Source: Deefgea salmonis
Lineage (GTDB): Bacteria > Pseudomonadota > Gammaproteobacteria > Burkholderiales > Chitinibacteraceae
Length of the DNA: 64,000 nucleotides
Assembly (NCBI RefSeq): GCF_020531905.1
Contig: NZ_JAJAWG010000001.1
Coordinates: 124,001-188,000, forward strand
Direction: 5' to 3'
The notes beneath the pieces were generated by a model. That model searched no databases. It saw only the letters and a list, made by a program, of their open reading frames with translations, and was not told the DNA's origin. The stretch's first letter is position 1. Each line of letters begins with the position of its first letter. A program made the position numbers and the translations under genes. Shown here one piece after another: positions 60,419 to 64,000 of the stretch.

Positions 60419-60981
60419 CGCAAGCAGTTTTAAGCGTTGATTTAAGCCTTGCATCAGGGCGTTTCTGGCTGACATTGGCTGAGCGTGACGATTTTTCCTT
60501 GGCGATTGATCGTATCACGGCAGATTTGAATCGTTCGGTGTTGAGTGCTTGTGGGGTTTTGGAGGCGAGGCCGGTTTTAATTAATAATTTGCGGGTGTGG
60601 GAAAATATCGTTTTGCCGTGTTGGTATCATGGTGCGGGCGATTTGACGGACGCCGAATTGGCGTTGCAGGCCATTTTGCAGCGGGCAGAGTTAGATGTTG
60701 CCGCGCAGTCGGCCATGCTGGCGATGCTGCCTGATCGATTGGATGTGATGCAACGTAGGTTGGTGGCTTTACTACGCTTGGCTTTGCAGGGTGCGCCAAT
60801 TTGGCTGGTTGAGGCTGAATGGTGGGCGTGGTGGCATGATCCACATTGCGCTGACTGGCCTTTAGTGAAGATTTTTTTGCAACTGCCCTTGCCTCGGGTG
60901 TTACTGGTGGTCTCAACGCAGAGCGCGCCTGCGGGGTTTGAAAGCGTTACCTTGGTAAAGAGTCGGGATAATGAAGAATAA
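60415..60981 (+). CDS. Degenerate ABC ATPase-like protein of an MCE transport operon
   Basis: A 188-residue protein in the position of the MlaF-type ATPase. The fold is still traceable: PVLINNLRVWENIVLPCWYH matches the segment after the Q-loop, LDVMQRRLVALLRLAL the region after the signature motif, and PIWLVEAEWWAWW the Walker B strand. But there is no Walker A (no GxxGxGKT at the shortened N-terminus), no LSGGQ, Walker B D-E is replaced by E-A, and the H-loop His is missing (VVSTQ). It is unlikely to hydrolyse ATP. The intact frame, overlaps on both sides (4 nt and 11 nt) and lack of stops argue against recent decay. Confidence 0.7.
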   Translation: MTQAVLSVDLSLASGRFWLTLAERDDFSLAIDRITADLNRSVLSACGVLEARPVLINNLRVWENIVLPCWYHGAGDLTDAELALQAILQRAELDVAAQSAMLAMLPDRLDVMQRRLVALLRLALQGAPIWLVEAEWWAWWHDPHCADWPLVKIFLQLPLPRVLLVVSTQSAPAGFESVTLVKSRDNEE

Positions 60982-61951
60982 AGTGCAGTTATTAAAAGAT
61001 GATGACCCTCGATTTCGTTGGCTAACTTGGCGTGTATTGCTGTTGGCGACGTGGGTGTTTATTGCTTTTGCCGTGCTGTTGGTGGTTTTGGGGCAGCGGC
61101 AAGGTTTTTTTAGTAGTAAGGAAAAAGTCCATTTTGTCGCTGAAAATGGCAGTGGTTTGACGCCGGGTATGCAGGTGCGTTTGTCTGGTTTTCGCATTGG
61201 GGTGACCGATAAAGTGAGCTTGAATGCGCAGGCGAAGGTCGATGTGACTTTATTGATTGAGCAGCAATATATGCAATGGGTGAAGGCCGATTCGATTGCG
61301 ATTTTGCAGCAAGAAGGCTTGATTGGGGATCATTATATTGAGATTGCGGGCGGTTCGGCGGCCGCCCCGCGTTTGGTTGAGGGCGGGGTATTGGTGTTTG
61401 CGCCGGCGCTCGGAATTGCGGATATTGCACAAAATTTGAGTAACCGAACTTTGCCAATGATTGACTCGATGCAGCAAACCTTTGATTACCTGAATGACCC
61501 TAAGGGCGATATTCGTTTGGCGCTGGCCAATGTGCGGCAGCTGAGTGTCGAAATGCGTGAAACGCGCAAACGACTCGATCAATTATTGACTCGGGTTGAT
61601 GGCGTGGTAGATGTTGAGGCGCGCAGCACCTTAAATAGTGCGGATCGCTTGTTGACGCGGGTGGATGGGGTGGCCGCAGAGTTAAATACGAAATTGTCGC
61701 CCGTGCTGATTGGAGCGGCGTCGATTGTGGTTAGTGTTGATGCGGCAGCCAAAGATGCGAGTGCGACTGCGGCTGTGATGCGACAGGCGATTGAATTATC
61801 TGCGCCTGGCTTGCCTGGGTTGGTGCGTCATTCCGATGAGCTGCTGTATGGTGGTCGGCAAACTCTGGAAGCGATCAATCAAAGTTGGCCGGTTAATACC
61901 ATGTTGAAGCCTGTACCGTTGCAAGCGCCTGCGCCGGAGAGTCGGCGATGA
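60971..61951 (+). CDS. MCE (MlaD) family protein
   Basis: A 326-residue protein with an N-terminal membrane helix (about 17-40) and one MCE domain (about 48-130; VHFVAENGSGLTPGMQVRLS and GFRIGVTDKVSLNA), followed by a helical C-terminal part (about 170-320). MCE proteins form hexameric rings that bind and pass lipids across the periplasm. Overlap of 11 nt with the ATPase-like gene and 4 nt with the lipoprotein gene shows tight coupling. Confidence 0.9.
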   Translation: MKNKVQLLKDDDPRFRWLTWRVLLLATWVFIAFAVLLVVLGQRQGFFSSKEKVHFVAENGSGLTPGMQVRLSGFRIGVTDKVSLNAQAKVDVTLLIEQQYMQWVKADSIAILQQEGLIGDHYIEIAGGSAAAPRLVEGGVLVFAPALGIADIAQNLSNRTLPMIDSMQQTFDYLNDPKGDIRLALANVRQLSVEMRETRKRLDQLLTRVDGVVDVEARSTLNSADRLLTRVDGVAAELNTKLSPVLIGAASIVVSVDAAAKDASATAAVMRQAIELSAPGLPGLVRHSDELLYGGRQTLEAINQSWPVNTMLKPVPLQAPAPESRR

Positions 61952-62730
61952 ATCGAGTTTGGATGTTTTTGTTTTGCATGGCGCTTACCGCTTGCGGTAC
62001 AGTCCCTGTCGTGACTTCACCGGCACGTATAGCCGCTGAGCGCTCGCATCGTATGGCTTTGCAGTCGATACAGGATGGGCGTATTGAAAGTGCTGGGGAT
62101 GAGTGGCGAAAAGCGTTGCGCGGATATCAAGCCATCGATGATTGGCGTGGGCAGGGTATGGCGCGATTGGGTTTGGCGCAGGTGAATCAGCGCGTGGGGC
62201 GCGGTGTTCAGGCTGAGCAGATTTTGATGCCGATGCTCCAAGAAAACGGTTTTTTACCTGATCAGCAAGCGCAGGCTGCTTTACAGTTGGCGCAACTGGT
62301 CTGGCGGCAAGATTTACCTCGTGCTGAGCAGTTATTGGCTCAGGCGCGCTTAAATTGCACTGCACCGTGTTTTCTAGCGGTGCAGATGGACAATTTAGCG
62401 GCACAGCTTGCACTTGCGCGAGGTGATACGTCTGCTGCGGCGCAGTTTGCCGCGCAAGCGCTTGATTTAGCAAAAGAGAGCCCTACTGAGCGCGCATTTT
62501 CGCGGCGCTTATTGGCGGAGGTGGCCTTGCTGCAGGGGCGCTGGCGTGATGCTGAGCATCAGTTGCTGCAAGCGATTGATTTAGATCGTCAAAGTGCTGA
62601 ACCTATCTGGTTGCTGGATGATTACCGATTGCTATTACGGATAGGCAAGGAAAACGGCGATATTGCATTGCAAAAGCAGGCGCAGGCGCATTTAGATTCT
62701 TTGTGTGCGGCAATTGAATGTTCGCCTTGA
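61948..62730 (+). CDS. TPR-like lipoprotein of the MCE operon
   Basis: A 260-residue protein with a lipoprotein signal (lipobox LTAC, Cys16) and an Ala/Gln/Leu-rich helical body resembling tetratricopeptide repeats (GRIESAGDEWRKALRGYQAI; LLQGRWRDAEHQLLQAIDLD). It overlaps the MCE gene (ATGA). Accessory lipoproteins (as PqiC/VacJ) often partner MCE systems, but this one is of the TPR kind, so its exact job is open. Confidence 0.75.
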   Translation: MNRVWMFLFCMALTACGTVPVVTSPARIAAERSHRMALQSIQDGRIESAGDEWRKALRGYQAIDDWRGQGMARLGLAQVNQRVGRGVQAEQILMPMLQENGFLPDQQAQAALQLAQLVWRQDLPRAEQLLAQARLNCTAPCFLAVQMDNLAAQLALARGDTSAAAQFAAQALDLAKESPTERAFSRRLLAEVALLQGRWRDAEHQLLQAIDLDRQSAEPIWLLDDYRLLLRIGKENGDIALQKQAQAHLDSLCAAIECSP

Positions 62731-62755
62731 GTCAACCTTGGATTTCCTATATAAT
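62727..62755 (+). promoter_or_regulatory. Sigma-70 promoter of rpsB
   Basis: TTGAGT (62727-62732), exactly 17 nt, TATAAT (62750-62755). The -35 overlaps the end of the lipoprotein gene. Confidence 0.85.
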
Positions 62756-62761
62756 CTTTGG

Positions 62762-62902
62762 CTTGCTATGTTTGTGTTGTTTTAGAATTGTCATCGTAAA
62801 CACAGCTAAAATCCCGTTCGCCCTGTCAAGGGTGCGCTTCAAATGGTTTGAAGTGTCCCGTGCGAATGGAAGACCTAACCCTAAGACACATTGGAGAATT
62901 AA
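62762..62902 (+). promoter_or_regulatory. rpsB leader with stem-loops
   Basis: About 140 nt of untranslated leader with a perfect stem CTTCAAA / TTTGAAG (62837-62843 and 62847-62853) in a larger partly paired region. In other proteobacteria S2 represses rpsB-tsf through its leader; this may be the same kind of element. Structure not computed. Confidence 0.45.
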
Positions 62903-63628
62903 ATGTCTGTAAGTATGCGCGATATGCTCGAAGCCGGTGTCCATTTCGGTCACCAAACTCGTTACTGGAACCCAAAAATGGGTAAGTACATCTTCGGTGC
63001 ACGCAACAAGATTCACATTATCAACTTAGAAAAAACACTGCCATTGTTTGAAGACGCGATGAAATACATCCGTCAATTGTCTGCAAACAAAGGCAATGTA
63101 ATGTTTGTTGGTACAAAACGTGCTGCTCGCGAAATCATCGCTGAAGAAGCAGCTCGTGCTGGCGCTCCTTTCGTTGATCACCGCTGGTTGGGTGGTATGT
63201 TGACTAACTTTAAAACAGTTAAGCAATCAATCAAACGCCTGACTGAAATGAAAGCGGTTCTGGAAAATGCTGAAGGCAGTGGCTACGGCAAGAAAGAATT
63301 GTTGATGATGAAACGTGATGTTGAAAAACTAGAGCGCTCATTAGGCGGTATTAAAGAGATGGGCGGTTTGCCTGATGCGATTTTCGTGATCGACACTGGC
63401 TATCAAAAAGGCGCGATTGTTGAAGCCATTAAATTGGGTATCCCTGTAATTGGTGTTGTTGATACCAACAACAGCCCAGAAGGTATTGACTTTGTGATTC
63501 CTGGTAACGATGATTCTTCACGTGCAATTCGTTTGTACGCTCGTGCTGCTGCTGATGCAGTACTTGAAGGTCGTAACCAAGCAACACAAGCTTTGGCTGC
63601 TGCGGTTGCCGAAGCAGCTGCTGAGTAA
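62903..63628 (+). CDS. rpsB: 30S ribosomal protein S2
   Basis: The 241 residues begin [20 protein letters not shown] and contain [20 protein letters not shown] and [20 protein letters not shown], all hallmarks of S2. GGAG lies 7 nt upstream. It is followed by an attenuator and tsf, the universal bacterial pair. Confidence 0.98.
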   Translation: MSVSMRDMLEAGVHFGHQTRYWNPKMGKYIFGARNKIHIINLEKTLPLFEDAMKYIRQLSANKGNVMFVGTKRAAREIIAEEAARAGAPFVDHRWLGGMLTNFKTVKQSIKRLTEMKAVLENAEGSGYGKKELLMMKRDVEKLERSLGGIKEMGGLPDAIFVIDTGYQKGAIVEAIKLGIPVIGVVDTNNSPEGIDFVIPGNDDSSRAIRLYARAAADAVLEGRNQATQALAAAVAEAAAE

Positions 63629-63650
63629 GTCACTCATCGCTGAAACCAAG

Positions 63651-63675
63651 AAAAAGGGGCGTCTGCCCCTTTTTT
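63651..63675 (+). terminator. Attenuator between rpsB and tsf
   Basis: AAAAAGGGGC-GTCT-GCCCCTTTTTT stem-loop. Partial termination here would set the ratio of S2 to EF-Ts. Confidence 0.85.
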
Positions 63676-63722
63676 GTAATGTTTACCGAATAAACTGAAA
63701 TCCCTATTCAGGAGAATACATA

Positions 63723-64000
63723 ATGTCTATTACTGCAAAAATGGTTGCTGAGCTACGTGAATTAACCGGCCTTGGCATGATGGAATGTAAGAAAGCTTTG
63801 GTTGAAGTTGAGGGCGACATCAAAAAAGCAGAAGAACTATTGCGTATTAAGTCAGGGAATAAAGCCTCAAAAATGGCTGGCCGCACTGCTGCTGAAGGTG
63901 TTATCACATCGTTCATCTCTGCAGACAAAAAAGTAGGCGCGGTGGTTGAAGTTAACTGCGAAACTGACTTTGTTGCGAAAGACGATGGTTTTGTTGCCTT
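63723..64000 (+). CDS. tsf: Elongation factor Ts (3' truncated by window edge)
   Basis: Nucleotide-exchange factor for EF-Tu. The visible 92 codons start [20 protein letters not shown] with the EF-Ts signature [20 protein letters not shown] and, near the edge, [18 protein letters not shown] precedes the ATG. The remainder lies outside the window. Confidence 0.97.
   Translation, partial: MSITAKMVAELRELTGLGMMECKKALVEVEGDIKKAEELLRIKSGNKASKMAGRTAAEGVITSFISADKKVGAVVEVNCETDFVAKDDGFVA

Overview
The window looks like the chromosome of a motile, Gram-negative betaproteobacterium, most likely in the order Neisseriales (Chromobacteriaceae or Chitinibacteraceae-like). This is inferred from the smc-zipA-ligA order, the long (~800 aa) LigA, class I PHA synthase, the rpsB-tsf pair and general protein similarity; no database search was possible. 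Most genes are housekeeping. The clearest foreign-looking stretch is an AT-rich segment at about 8.2-12 kb next to the flagellin gene. Layout: 1-6.6 kb holds the 3' part of smc, then zipA and ligA. 6.6-8.1 kb holds repeats, two matching inverted-repeat operators, and a Cro-like helix-turn-helix reading frame that runs without a stop into galU. 8.1-15.3 kb is AT-rich, with a small methyltransferase, a decayed fragment and a 1782-residue multidomain methyltransferase/glycosyltransferase protein that probably builds flagellar or surface glycan. 15.4-21.6 kb is a flagellar cluster (fliC behind a sigma-28 promoter, flaG, fliD, fliS, fliT-like, a DUF2802 protein, a FliK-like and an FlhB-C-like protein). 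21.6-32.4 kb holds an MFS transporter, fadH under a PsrA/FadP-type palindrome, rdgC, a Fur-box-controlled Fe(III) ABC importer and a chemoreceptor. 32.9-37.4 kb is a sulfide/persulfide cluster around a BigR/SqrR-type regulator: a divergent promoter with one AT-rich operator drives two YeeE/YedE channels and a SulP transporter on one side, and a persulfide dioxygenase-like hydrolase, TrxC and a DUF2892 protein on the other. 37.5-51.2 kb holds pbpG, phaC, phaA, mscL, rlmM, a sensor kinase, a CbiM-like membrane protein, a hydrolase, a 2Fe-2S ferredoxin, an unknown protein, a WbuC cupin and metG. 51.3-64 kb holds a large hybrid histidine kinase, a Nudix CoA pyrophosphatase, typA, trxB, an MCE/Mla-type lipid transport operon, rpsB and the start of tsf. 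Main points of interest: (1) five dispersed palindromic elements, each exactly 49 nt, with RGGTAT...ATACCY ends, four of them touching or lying a few bases from a stop codon; (2) the HTH-GalU in-frame junction with twin TGTTTA-N6-TAAACA operators; (3) an MCE-transport ATPase homologue that has lost every catalytic motif; (4) the giant glycan-building protein; (5) two Pseudomonas-like REP pairs. No tRNA, rRNA, CRISPR array, complete insertion sequence or prophage was recognised.
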